From Paraburkholderia panacisoli (GTDB taxonomy: Bacteria > Pseudomonadota > Gammaproteobacteria > Burkholderiales > Burkholderiaceae): a stretch of 64,000 nucleotides of DNA. Positions 27,949-36,755 of the stretch are shown here, piece by piece. Below the pieces are notes generated by a model, which ran no database searches, was not told the DNA's origin, and saw nothing but the letters and a program-made list of their open reading frames with translations. Position numbers and translations under genes: made by a program. The DNA is taken from positions 62,001 through 126,000 of the forward strand of contig NZ_VTUZ01000016.1 of NCBI RefSeq assembly GCF_008369935.1, in the 5' to 3' direction. The first letter of the stretch is position 1; every line of letters begins with the position of its first letter.

Positions 27949-28851
27949 CTAGGGCTGACTGCCGAGAAACCCGACCAGCGCCGCCGCGCTCGCGCTCAAC
28001 TGCTCGCGCGCCTTGAAGATCATGATGAGGCGGCGCGCGGCCCACGCATCGGTCAACGACAGCAGGCGCACGTCGAGCGCATTCACGTACAGCAGCCCGA
28101 CCTGCTCGGGCACGATCGCGATGCCGAGCCCGGCGTGCACCATCCGGCACAGCGCGTCGAGACTGCTGACGCGCATCCGTACGTCGAGCTGCCGCCCCGC
28201 ACTGCCCGCCTCCTGCGCGAGCAGACGCGTCAGCGCGCTCTCGCTGCGCAGCCCGACGAAGCGGTCTTCAAGCAATTCGCCGAACGCCACGCGCGGCGCG
28301 CCGGCGAGCCGGTGGCCGCCCGGCACCAGCACCGCGAGCCGGTCCTGCCGGTACGGCACCTGCTCGAACGCTTCGCTGCCGGCGACCGGATTGCAGATGC
28401 CGAAGTCCGCGCCGTGCTCGTCGACGATACGCAGCACGTCGGCGCTGTTCTCCTCTTCCAGTTCGATCGACACCTCGGGGAACGCGCGCCCGAACGCGGC
28501 CACGTCTTCCGGCAGAAACTGCACGATCGACGACAGATTCGCGACCACCCGCACGCGTCCTTTCGCGCCCGACGAAAAGCGCGACAACTCCGCGCTCATC
28601 TGCTCGATATTGCCGATGATCGCCAGCGCGTAGCGCAACACGGTCTCGCCGACCGGCGTCACGGTGATGCCGCGCGACTGGCGCTGGATCACCGGCAAGC
28701 CGATCATCGCCTCGATCTCGGCGATGCGCCGGCTCACGGCGGACGACGCGATGAACTCGCGCTCGGCCGCCCGCGCGATGTTGCGCTCCTGGCACACGGC
28801 GACGAACAGGCGCAGCGAAGTGAGGTCGAGTTTCTTGAGGAGGTTTTCCAT
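27949..28851 (-). CDS. LysR-family regulator of the aconitase cluster
   Basis: 300-residue LysR transcription factor. The winged HTH covers about residues 8-68 (LTSLRLFVAVCQERNIARAA, recognition segment IASSAVSRRIAEIE) and the effector domain begins near GRVRVVANLSSIVQFLPEDV. Its gene precedes the permuted aconitase by 134 bp on the same strand, which is unusual for a LysR gene (more often divergent) but still suggests it controls that gene and the downstream carrier. A hydroxy-tricarboxylic acid is a plausible co-inducer (inference). Confidence 0.89.
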   Translation of the reverse strand: MENLLKKLDLTSLRLFVAVCQERNIARAAEREFIASSAVSRRIAEIEAMIGLPVIQRQSRGITVTPVGETVLRYALAIIGNIEQMSAELSRFSSGAKGRVRVVANLSSIVQFLPEDVAAFGRAFPEVSIELEEENSADVLRIVDEHGADFGICNPVAGSEAFEQVPYRQDRLAVLVPGGHRLAGAPRVAFGELLEDRFVGLRSESALTRLLAQEAGSAGRQLDVRMRVSSLDALCRMVHAGLGIAIVPEQVGLLYVNALDVRLLSLTDAWAARRLIMIFKAREQLSASAAALVGFLGSQP

Positions 28852-29056
28852 GATGTCGGTCGGCGCTCGGTTGCCCCCAGGTTCCCCCTAGGTCTCCCGA
28901 TTGTGACGCGGGTCGCGGAATTCGCCAAAGCCGGCGGCGGTGGCTGGCGAATGATATGCCGCCCGTGCGGTTCATGCCACTCGTCCCATATCGAGCAACG
29001 CAGACGATGGCGGCCCGCAATCGCTCGCGCGGCGACGCGTCGATTTTGCGGCCAAC

Positions 29057-29806
29057 TCACAACGCGTCATGGAAGATGACACCCACCGTATACCGCCGTC
29101 CCGAGCGCAAGCGGCTCACGCCGTGCCGCAGCTTGACGCGATACGGACCTCGCGCTCCCTCTACCGGCCGGCTGTTCACCGTGAACACGACCGCATCGCC
29201 CTTCGCGAGCGGCACCACCTCGGCGCGCGACTGCATTCGCGGACGCTGCTCCGTCATGACGAACTCGCCGCCCGTAAAATCCCGCCCCGGTTCCGACAGC
29301 AAAATGGCGACCTGAAGCGGAAACACATGTTCGCCGTAAAGATCCTGGTGCAGGCAGTTGTAATCGCCCTCGCCGTATTGCAGGATCAGCGGCGTCGGAC
29401 GGACCTGTCCGGCGTCATGGCAGCGGTCGATAAAATCCGCGTGCTTCGGCGGATAGCGCACGTCGATGCCCATCGCTTCATTCCACCGGTTCGCCACCGG
29501 CACCAGATGCGGATACATCACCGTGCGCAATTGGCCAATCATGTCCGGCAACGGATAGTCGAAGTACTTGTATTCGCCGCGCCCAAAACCATGACGCGCC
29601 ATGACGACCCGGCTTCGAAACAGATCGTCGCGTGAATAGAGCGCCGCCAGCGCGTCGCATTCGGGCGGCGTCACGAGTTGCGGCACCGCGGCGCATCCGT
29701 AGCGGTCGAGATCCTGTTCGATACCCGCCCAGTCAAGCGCATCGATCCGTTGCGCGATCGTCGCGGGCATCGTGACGACGGCGGCCTTCGCCATATATGA
29801 ACTCAT
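29057..29806 (-). CDS. 2-oxoglutarate/Fe(II)-dependent oxygenase
   Basis: 249-residue non-haem iron dioxygenase. The double-stranded beta-helix core is visible from LILQYGEGDYNCLHQDLYG, giving the HxD iron ligands, to the distal His in RVKLRHGVS followed by the Arg-rich 2-oxoglutarate-binding end (RRYTVGVIFHDAL). TGGEFVMTEQRPRMQSRAE is typical of prolyl-hydroxylase-like bacterial members. Starts at 29806 (MSSYMAKAAV) and 29794 (MAKAAV) are equally plausible, with no strong ribosome-binding site for either. The target may be a protein, nucleic acid or small molecule; I cannot tell. It is divergent from the DsbA-like gene. Confidence 0.85.
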   Translation of the reverse strand: MSSYMAKAAVVTMPATIAQRIDALDWAGIEQDLDRYGCAAVPQLVTPPECDALAALYSRDDLFRSRVVMARHGFGRGEYKYFDYPLPDMIGQLRTVMYPHLVPVANRWNEAMGIDVRYPPKHADFIDRCHDAGQVRPTPLILQYGEGDYNCLHQDLYGEHVFPLQVAILLSEPGRDFTGGEFVMTEQRPRMQSRAEVVPLAKGDAVVFTVNSRPVEGARGPYRVKLRHGVSRLRSGRRYTVGVIFHDAL

Positions 29807-30041
29807 ACTTGCGTGGCGGCTGCGCTCGCAGCCGGCTCCTGGAATGTGGTTGGACCGAAACAGTGTACGGGCGCGGCGCAAACAAAACACTCCGGGTCTT
29901 GCGGTCCAATTCAGTGGTGCTTGCACTTCTGCAGCAAGAAGCATGCGATCCTGCAGGAGTTGCCGATTCAGGCTACGCTGTCGGCCTCAGTTGCGCCCGT
30001 CTCATGCGGGTCGCGCACGTGCCATTCCCGTAAGGACAGCA

Positions 30042-30683
30042 ATGAAACAAGCGCTCACCATCGATTTTGTCTCCGATATCGCGTGCCCATGGTGCGCAAT
30101 CGGCCTCTCTTCGCTGCAACTCGCGCTAACGCGTCTTGCCGACACCGTCGATGCGCAGATCACCGTGCATCCGTTCGAGCTGAACCCGCAGATGGGTCCG
30201 GACGGCGAAGCCATTGTCGACTATCTCGGCAAGAAGTACGGCCGCACGCCGGCGCAGATCGCCGAGACGCAGGCCATGATCCGCGAGCGCGGCGCGAGCG
30301 TCGGCTTTGACTTCGGCCCGCGCACGCGGGTCTACAACACGTTCGATGCGCACCGCCTGCTGCATTGGGCGGGCATCCAAGGCGCGCAGTTGCCGCTCAA
30401 ACTCGCGCTGCTGCGGGCTTATCATTCCGAGGGCAAAGACCCGAGCAATCAGGACGTGCTGATCGAAGCCGCGCAATCCGTGGGACTCGACGCCGCCGCA
30501 GCGCGCGACGTGCTCACGAGCGGCGCGTATGCCGACGAGGTGCGCGCGGAAGAACAGAACAATCAGGAGATGGGCATCCAGTCGGTGCCCGCTATCATCT
30601 TCAACCGTCGGTATCTCGTGACCGGCGGGCAACCGGTCGAGCAGTTCGTGAAGGTCATCGAGCAGGTTCTGGCCGGGCAATAG
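30042..30683 (+). CDS. DsbA-family oxidoreductase, FrnE-like
   Basis: 213-residue thioredoxin-fold protein with an inserted helical domain. The redox motif CPWC sits at residues 15-18 in DFVSDIACPWCAIG. The cis-Pro loop appears as GIQSVPAIIFNRRYLVTGGQ near the C-terminus. There is no signal peptide, which fits cytoplasmic FrnE-type members and not periplasmic DsbA. FPFELNPQ-like variation (HPFELNPQMGPDGE) is also characteristic. Start ATG 30042 follows AAGGA with 5-base spacing. FrnE homologues assist disulfide chemistry or oxidative-stress tolerance; the partner protein is unknown. Confidence 0.9.
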   Translation: MKQALTIDFVSDIACPWCAIGLSSLQLALTRLADTVDAQITVHPFELNPQMGPDGEAIVDYLGKKYGRTPAQIAETQAMIRERGASVGFDFGPRTRVYNTFDAHRLLHWAGIQGAQLPLKLALLRAYHSEGKDPSNQDVLIEAAQSVGLDAAAARDVLTSGAYADEVRAEEQNNQEMGIQSVPAIIFNRRYLVTGGQPVEQFVKVIEQVLAGQ

Positions 30684-30804
30684 CATGTGACGGCGGTGGT
30701 TTAGCGTGTGCCTTCGGCGCCGGGCGGCGGACGCTCCCGTGTCCTCCGCGCCGGCCGCGGGCCGACGCCGCCGGTTGAAGAAACTCTGTCACTGGAGGCA
30801 ACGC

Positions 30805-31580
30805 ATGGCAGCACTTCTCGACTCCCCGGCTGTCCTGTTTCTTTCGCTTCTCGTGCTTTTTATCGCCGCCACGGCCTTCGGCGCATTCATTCTCAGACGC
30901 CACGCGCCGCTGCCCGATGAAGAACGGGACGACTTCAGCGTGGTGCAGACCTCGACCTTGACCTTGCTGGCTCTGCTCATCGGCTTCAGTCTTTCGATGG
31001 CGGTCAACCGCTACGACCAGCGCAAAAGTCTCGAAGAGAACGAAGCCAACGCGATCGGCACTCAATATGCGCGGGCCGATCTGGTGGACGCGCCCATTGG
31101 TGCGCAGATGAAGACCGCGCTGGTCCGCTTCGCGCAATTGAGACTGGCCAACTATTACGCCCGGGATACCCAGGAGCTTGCACGCATCGGCCGCGAGACC
31201 GCGCAAATGGAATCCGATCTCTGGCAACTGGTGACTCAGGCGGCGAGAGACAAGCCGACGCCCATCTCCGCCATCGTCGCAACCGGCATGAACGATGTGC
31301 TCAATTCTCAGGACTACTCCGAGGCCGCGCGCATCAACCGCATACCGACCGGCGCGTGGATTCTGATGATCGTGATCGCACTGCTCGCCTGCACCGTACA
31401 GGTTACGGCGCCAAGGGCAGACTGCGCCGCGGCTTGCTCGTTGTCGTGCTGCCCGTGACGGTGTCGCTCTCACTCGCTTTCATCGCGGACATTGACAGTC
31501 CGCGCGGCGGGCTCATTCGCATTCAGCCGCAGAATCTCACCAGGCATCTTCAATCGCTAGGGCATCCCACTGGTCGGTAA
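30805..31580 (+). pseudogene. DUF4239-type membrane protein split by a frameshift
   Basis: The first frame starts at ATG 30805 (TGGAGG upstream) and encodes two membrane segments (LDSPAVLFLSLLVLF and TLTLLALLIGFSLSMA), the helical DQRKSLEENEANAIGT region and the third membrane segment GAWILMIVIALLACTVQ. It then runs off into Arg/Cys-rich nonsense and stops at 31458. The family continuation, GYGAKGRLRRG, a fourth membrane segment and AFIADIDSPRGGLIRIQPQNL, is encoded in another frame from about 31401 to 31580. Loss of one base in CAGGTTACGG at 31398-31407 explains this exactly. Whether it is a real mutation or a sequencing error cannot be told. Family assignment is from remembered pattern; function unknown. 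Confidence 0.85.
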
Positions 31581-32447
31581 CGCGCGTCGCGCGGCGCTAG
31601 CGGCCGTGTCTTGGGGGCGGCTTGGTCAATGAGCCGCCTTCGCGTTCAGCTCGGGCATGACCGAATCGCGCCCGACTGCAAGCGCCGCCACCGCTTTCAA
31701 ACCAGATTCGATGCGGTCCTGAATCGCCATCTCCGCGCACTGCCCCGCGTGCTCACATGGCCACTCGGGCGCACGCCCCGCATCATGCAACTCCCCACCT
31801 TGGGCCGGAAAACTGGTAATCCGGCTCCATGTCCCGCAAGCACCGCCCTTTCACACCATGCAAGCGCGCAGACACCAAGCGCACGCCGACCAATTAACAA
31901 AAGTGCCATTGAATCTAACTTTTATGTAGGGACGTGCAAGCCATCCTCAAATATCGTTAGCCTATGGAGATAAAACGTCCGGCACAGGTGCTCATATCCG
32001 GCCGTCGGCAAGCATTGCGCACAAGGAGAGGCATTGATCACAAAAGACCCGCTCAAGATCGCAGCCGTTCGGCGCGCGCCCCTGCCAGGCGTGCGCAACC
32101 GCTCTATTCCCGTCGATACAACGCAGGTTGCCTCGCGCAGCAGCGCGTATGAGACGCAGTCGGCATGGTGAGTTGCGTGCGCAGCGCAATGCGCTCCATT
32201 TCATCGGGAAGCATGCGCTCGCGTCAAGTCACCCGTTCATGGCCGGCCCGGCCTGTTTCGTGTCCTCGTCGGGCTAGGTAAATACAGAACCGAAGCACAA
32301 GTTGCGGGCGTGCTGAGCACGCACTCTGATTCCGTTCGGCATCCATTGCGCGTTCTCCTCTCGACAATCCGATCGGAGAGCCAGGGGTTTTTGCGCCGCG
32401 GAAAACCTGCATGCCCGAACGAGACGTTTCGATAATTACGTATAGAT
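31581..32447. other. 867-bp spacer without a supportable gene
   Basis: No frame shows a ribosome-binding site plus recognisable motif. Around 31890-31975 the sequence is less GC-rich than its surroundings. The region separates a frameshifted gene from a truncated porin, so it may contain decayed coding sequence that I cannot identify. Confidence 0.55.
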
Positions 32448-32456
32448 ATGGAGACT

Positions 32457-32885
32457 ATGAGAAAACTGCTCATCTTTGCCACCGCCGTTGCATCGGCAAG
32501 TGTTCTCGACACTGCCCATGCCAAGTCGTCGGTCACGCTGTACGGCGTCATCGACAACGGCATCGAATATCAGAACGACGGTGCGGGCTCCGTGGTCCGC
32601 GCGTCACCCGGCGGACTCTCCGCGACCGTGTACGGCCTGAAGGGCCAGGAAGATATCGGCGGCGGTCTTTACGTCAATTTCCAGTTGGAACAGGGCTTTT
32701 CCGCAGTGAACGGCCAGGCGTCGAATCCCGCAGCCTTCAACCGGCTGGCTTGGGTCGGCGTCTCAGGCGGCTTCGGCGAGGTGCGCGTCCGCCGGCTTCA
32801 TCCAGAACCGCAATCGCGCGCAGTTCACGCTCAACGGCACCGAGTATTCGGGTATCGCGGTGGAGCCGGGCTCCAACGGTTCTGA
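32457..32885 (+). pseudogene. 5' remnant of an outer-membrane porin gene
   Basis: Encodes a normal porin beginning: signal peptide MRKLLIFATAVASASVLDTAHA, first strand SSVTLYGVIDNGIEY, GLKGQEDIGGGLYVNFQLEQ and LAWVGVSGGFGEVRV. After about 112 residues the similarity stops near 32788, and the frame continues as Arg/His-rich unrelated sequence to a stop at 32885. Complete Burkholderia porins are about 350-410 residues, so two thirds are missing. In another frame the DNA after the junction reads GFIQNRNRAQFTLNGTEYSG and onwards to about 32950, which looks protein-like but unrelated. ATG 32448 is an alternative start. A deletion or recombination joint just upstream of the chemoreceptor is likely. 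Confidence 0.8.
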
Positions 32886-33022
32886 TGCCGCCATTGCCGC
32901 GGTCGCTCGCACGACGCAACGCGTGGAGACCCAACACGGCACGAATAGCGCCGCTGATCCGATGGTGCGGCGTACCGTTTCGCTGGCGCAGCGCACGCCA
33001 GTCCTACTACACAGGTTAAACC

Positions 33023-34555
33023 ATGAAACTGGTCCATCAACTCCCGCTCGCGTTGGGCGTCACGTTGCTGATCGCATCGGCGGCGGGACTCTTCGGCGTG
33101 TTCCAGATGAACGATGTCGCCAACACGTACCGGCAGCTCATCGAAGTGGATGGCGCTCACGCGCGCCAGGTGTCCGACGCGCTGATCGCGTTCAAGAACC
33201 AGGTGCAGAACGGCAAGGACATCCTGCTGCGCGGCAAGGACCCGAGGCTGCTCGACAAGTACTGGAGCGCCTTCGAGAAATACGAGCGGGACTCGCAGGC
33301 CGCCACGGTAAAACTCTCGCTCGAACTGCCGCCCGGCGACGCCCGTTCGAAGATCGTGCGCTTTAACGCACTCCACAAGGAGATGGGGCAGGCATACCGC
33401 AAGGCACTCGAACAGTTCAAGGCGTCGGGCTTCGACACCGCCGTCGGCGACGCAGCGATGGACGGCATCGACCGCGAGCCGGTGATCCTGCTGCGTGAAG
33501 CCGGCAGCAGGATCGCCGAGCAGACGGGCACGGCCATCGGCGAGGCCACGCAGAAGCAGCAGCACGCGATCCTCGCGAGCTTGGGCGCGATGGTGCTCAC
33601 CGTGCTGGCGGGTCTGGCCGGCGCCGTGACGTTCTCGCGCTCGATCACGCGCAAGCTCGGCGGCGAGCCCGACGACGCCCGCGAAGCCGCGCGCCAGATC
33701 GCGACCGGCAATCTCGGCGTCGACCTGCACGTGCGCCCCGGCGACACGCATAGCCTGATGGCGGCCATGAAGGCGATGGCCGACTCGCTCGCGCGCATCG
33801 TCGGGCAGGTGCGCAGCAGCAGCGACTCCATCGCGACCGGCTCGGCGCAGATCGCGGCCGGCAACGCCGACCTCAGCCAACGCACCGAGGAACAGGCGAG
33901 TGCGTTGCAGGAAACCGCCGCGGCGAAGGAAGAGCTCAGCGCCACTGTCAGGCAGACCGCCGACAACGCGCGGGAAGCCAGCGAGCTGGCCGCCGGTGCG
34001 TCGTCGATCGCATTGAAGGGGGGCGACGTGGTGGGCCAGGTCGTCGAGACGATGAAGGGCATCAACGAGAGTTCGCGCAAGATTGGCGACATCATCGGCA
34101 TCATCGACGGCATCGCGGCGCAGACCAACATCCTCGCGCTCAACGCGGCGGTCGAAGCGGCCCGCGCCGGCGGACAGGGCCGCGGCTTCGCGGTGGTCGC
34201 CACCGAAGTGCGCAGCCTCGCGCAGCGTAGCGCGCAGGCCGCGCGCGAGATCCAGGCGCTGATCGCGGCCAGCGTCGAGCGGGTCGGTCACGGCAACGCA
34301 CTCGTCGACGAAGCGGGCACGACGATGACGCAGATCGTCGGCGCGATTCAGCGCGTGAGCTGCATCGTCGGCGAGATCAGCACGGCGAGCGCGGAGCAGA
34401 GCACCGGCGTCGAGCAGGTCGGCGAAGCGGTGGGCCAGATGGATCAGACGACCCAGCAGAACGCCGCACTGGTCGAGCAGAGCGCCGCAGCGGCCGAGAG
34501 CCTGCGGCAGCAGGCGGCGCGGCTGGTCGATTCGGTGGCGCAGTTCCGGCTTTGA
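33023..34555 (+). CDS. Methyl-accepting chemotaxis protein
   Basis: 510-residue transmembrane chemoreceptor. Segment TM1 is near residues 8-26, then a periplasmic four-helix-bundle-type sensor with AFKNQVQNGKDILLRGKDP, TM2 near 182-208 (AILASLGAMVLTVLAGLAG), a HAMP region and a long coiled-coil signalling domain. The highly conserved hairpin tip reads IAAQTNILALNAAVEAARAG followed by RGFAVVATEVRSLAQRS. Methylation helices include DLSQRTEEQASALQETAA. No C-terminal CheR-binding pentapeptide is visible (it ends VAQFRL). The start is 10-20 bp after the porin remnant, so its original promoter may have been lost or replaced. The ligand is unknown. Confidence 0.93.
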   Translation: MKLVHQLPLALGVTLLIASAAGLFGVFQMNDVANTYRQLIEVDGAHARQVSDALIAFKNQVQNGKDILLRGKDPRLLDKYWSAFEKYERDSQAATVKLSLELPPGDARSKIVRFNALHKEMGQAYRKALEQFKASGFDTAVGDAAMDGIDREPVILLREAGSRIAEQTGTAIGEATQKQQHAILASLGAMVLTVLAGLAGAVTFSRSITRKLGGEPDDAREAARQIATGNLGVDLHVRPGDTHSLMAAMKAMADSLARIVGQVRSSSDSIATGSAQIAAGNADLSQRTEEQASALQETAAAKEELSATVRQTADNAREASELAAGASSIALKGGDVVGQVVETMKGINESSRKIGDIIGIIDGIAAQTNILALNAAVEAARAGGQGRGFAVVATEVRSLAQRSAQAAREIQALIAASVERVGHGNALVDEAGTTMTQIVGAIQRVSCIVGEISTASAEQSTGVEQVGEAVGQMDQTTQQNAALVEQSAAAAESLRQQAARLVDSVAQFRL

Positions 34556-34936
34556 CGGGGGTGGCGCAAAGCGCGTCGATCACGTGTCGATAACTTCGCA
34601 CAGCGCCGCCCCAATTCAATAATGCGCCGCGAATAAATCGGCAAACCAGGCCGCGCGAGCATCGCGGCGCGAGTTCACACTCGTCCACCATTGCACTCTC
34701 GCGCGGCAAGCGGCTCCCAGCACCGCACCCGTCTGGGCTCGTCTATCCCGCGCCTCCGCGACAAACAACGGCGACGCGGCAAAGCCGCGAAGCTCCCGTT
34801 GATGCCGCCATCGCGGCATATAATCACTGCGGCGATCGAATACGCTTCTCGAGGCGGCATCGTGTTTCGTTGCCTCGCCCCGCTGGCACCACGCAGCTTG
34901 AACGGCAAAGCCCGGAAACCCGGCAAAGGAGGAACA
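34556..34936. other. Gene-free spacer before the BON protein
   Basis: 381 bp without a supported frame. AAAGGAGGAACA at its end is the ribosome-binding region for GTG 34937. I see no other structure. Confidence 0.55.
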
Positions 34937-35326
34937 GTGAAGACAAACGGCGCGAGAAGAATGATCGGCGCGATGGCCGCCGTGGCCATCGCGATTTGCG
35001 CGACCTACGCTGATGCGCAGACCGCCGGTGGCATGCAGAACGATGCCGCTACGCAAAGCCCGCAAGTCGCGGCGTCGTCATCGTCGTCCCGAGCGAGATC
35101 GGACAGCCAGTTGGTCCGTGACGTTCGCCGTGCGTTCACACGTACAACGGGGCTGAATTCGTCGGCTATTCATGTGCAGGCGCGCCACGGCGTCGTGACG
35201 CTGACCGGCCGCGTGCCTCAGCGTTCGCAGATCCAGCGGGCTGGAAATGCCGCAAGGTCGGTCCGAGGAGTCAGGTCGGTATCGAACAGGCTGACGGTGC
35301 AGACGAGGCGCAGCAGCGGCGCTTGA
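34937..35326 (+). CDS. Exported BON-domain protein
   Basis: 129 residues with a Sec signal peptide (basic start VKTNGARRM, hydrophobic core, ending TYADAQ). A Ser/Ala-rich linker leads to a single BON domain at about residues 55-124 (SQLVRDVRRAFTRTTGLNSS, VQARHGVVTLTGRVPQRSQI, VRGVRSVSNRLTVQ). BON domains bind phospholipid or support envelope integrity under stress. The GTG start at 34937 is preceded by AAAGGAGGAACA, an ideal ribosome-binding site, and directly begins the signal peptide. A strong hairpin lies 32 bp past the stop. Confidence 0.87.
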   Translation: MKTNGARRMIGAMAAVAIAICATYADAQTAGGMQNDAATQSPQVAASSSSSRARSDSQLVRDVRRAFTRTTGLNSSAIHVQARHGVVTLTGRVPQRSQIQRAGNAARSVRGVRSVSNRLTVQTRRSSGA

Positions 35327-35358
35327 TCCCCAGCACGCCGCCACGATTCGATTCATGA

Positions 35359-35396
35359 CCCGGCGGCATCGCTTCACGAGAAGCGATGCCGCCGGG
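35359..35396 (+). terminator. Perfect 17-bp stem-loop after the BON gene
   Basis: CCCGGCGGCATCGCTTC (35359-35375) pairs perfectly with GAAGCGATGCCGCCGGG (35380-35396) around the loop ACGA. It follows the BON stop by 32 bp and is shared with the convergent Pro/Gln-rich gene, which ends at 35489. The following CTCATTAAC is only weakly T-rich. Confidence 0.7.
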
Positions 35397-35488
35397 CTCA
35401 TTAACAATCCGCCAACTGTTTTCCGTGTTTTCCGGGCGGCGCCCTCCCTGCCGACGCCGCATCTTGAGTTCAGCAAGCAGGCAACGCG

Positions 35489-36292
35489 TTACCGCCACAT
35501 GCGATAGCTGACCACCGGCGCCCGGTATGCATACACGCGCGGCGCACCCCAATAGACCGGCGGCCGATACATCTGATAGGCGACCGGCGGCGCAACGGGC
35601 TGCATCACGGTTTCCACCACCGGCATCTCTTCGTACTGCTGCTGTGCGTAGACCGGGACATATTGCACGGGCGGCGGCGGCGCGTATTCCTGCCGCACAT
35701 AAACCGGCTGACTTTCGGCATAGATCGGCTGCGGCTGCGCCTGCGCATACTCGGGCATCGGCTGATACTGCATCGGCATGGCCGGCGCGTACTGCGGCTC
35801 CTGATAAGCCTGCCGATACTGGACCTGCTGCACCTGCTGCGGCGGCGGTTGCGGCACCTGACGCGCCTGCGCTACCTGGCGCTGCGCGTACTGGCGAGGT
35901 TGCGGCGGGATGGTCGTGTACTTCGAGTTGTCGTCTTCAGGGACGCCGGCTGGCAACGGCGGCACATCCACCCGGGCAACCTGCGTATTCGTGGGTTGAC
36001 GTTGGCCGTGGTTGTGCGAGTCGATCATCGCGTCATAACCCGCCTGATCTTCCTTGCCGCGATTGATATAGCCGTTGCGATACGCGCGGGCCACGTCCGA
36101 CATCTTCGCCTTCGGGTCTTCTTTCATGCCGTCGGCATTGACCTGATACTCGTCCGGACTGAGCGAGCCGGCCGGCGCTTCGTCCGCGGCATACGCGGCT
36201 TCGGGGCCATCGGCCCATGCGAGGCCGCACTGCAGCGTAAGCATCGACGCGACCGTCGTCACCCCGCGCCCTAACAGCGTTTTTATTCTCAT
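35489..36292 (-). CDS. Secreted Pro/Gln/Tyr-rich protein, unknown function
   Basis: 267 residues with a signal peptide (MRIKTLLGRG, hydrophobic run, AWA before DGPEAAYA). Residues about 30-105 are an acidic, ordinary-looking region (LSPDEYQVNADGMKEDPKAK, ARAYRNGYINRGKEDQAGYD). From about 125 to the end the protein is low-complexity, rich in Pro, Gln and Tyr (examples: QPPPQQVQQVQYRQAYQEPQ, YAPAMPMQYQPMPEYAQAQ) and ends in repeated aromatic/Arg motifs. Such tails are intrinsically disordered and may bind peptidoglycan, polysaccharide or other proteins. I do not recognise the family. GAGGTGG before the start at 36292 supports the call. Confidence 0.78.
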   Translation of the reverse strand: MRIKTLLGRGVTTVASMLTLQCGLAWADGPEAAYAADEAPAGSLSPDEYQVNADGMKEDPKAKMSDVARAYRNGYINRGKEDQAGYDAMIDSHNHGQRQPTNTQVARVDVPPLPAGVPEDDNSKYTTIPPQPRQYAQRQVAQARQVPQPPPQQVQQVQYRQAYQEPQYAPAMPMQYQPMPEYAQAQPQPIYAESQPVYVRQEYAPPPPVQYVPVYAQQQYEEMPVVETVMQPVAPPVAYQMYRPPVYWGAPRVYAYRAPVVSYRMWR

Positions 36293-36755
36293 GATCCACC
36301 TCGCGGCCGATAAGAATTTTGAAAGCCTAAGATCGCTTGCTCGCTGGCCCCGTGCGGCTATTGGCTGTGCCCCGTGCAATTGTTATTTTCTAGCACATTC
36401 TTTTGGAGTGGGCATAATTTTTTCTGCAGATATGCGCGGCGTGGCGCATTACCGGGTAGGGAGTATGCGGCGTGAGTTGTTGTGGCGAAGAAAGTGTGGT
36501 CGTTGGCGCGGTGGTTGGTCGTTGGCCGGAGTTGTCCGGTTGCGAAGTCTGGACACCTGGTCGGGCTTCTTCGTCGAGATCGCCACGAAGCGCACCCATT
36601 CGTGAACACGGGGTACGGCAGTCAACATCCGTACCCCGCTTGCAGGCGTCTCAGCCCAGCGCGCCGGGCTTGAACCGCTTGAACCGCTTGAACCGCCCAG
36701 ATCGCTCGAGCCACTCACGCCACTCGAGCGACCCATGGCGGCCGCAACGGTGCGG
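36293..36755. other. Gene-free spacer with small repeats and a hairpin
   Basis: 463 bp without a supported gene. CTTGAACCG occurs three times in tandem at 36669-36695. TCGCTCGAG (36702-36710) and CTCGAGCGA (36723-36731) form a perfect 9-bp stem with a 12-base loop, 25 bp beyond the GH3 stop, where it could stop GH3 transcription. No T-run follows. The 5' part (36293-36480) is the promoter region of the Pro/Gln-rich gene. Confidence 0.6.

Noticed and set aside
29945..30041. Possible tRNA or small RNA between divergent genes
   Set aside because: No cloverleaf or GGTTCRA-type T-arm can be formed.
31398..31407. Programmed ribosomal frameshift in the DUF4239-type gene
   Set aside because: No slippery heptamer or downstream stem is evident, and the family is normally one frame; a one-base loss is simpler.
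36669..36695. Three tandem CTTGAACCG units as a functional iteron
   Set aside because: Too short and too few, with no replication gene nearby; probably slippage.
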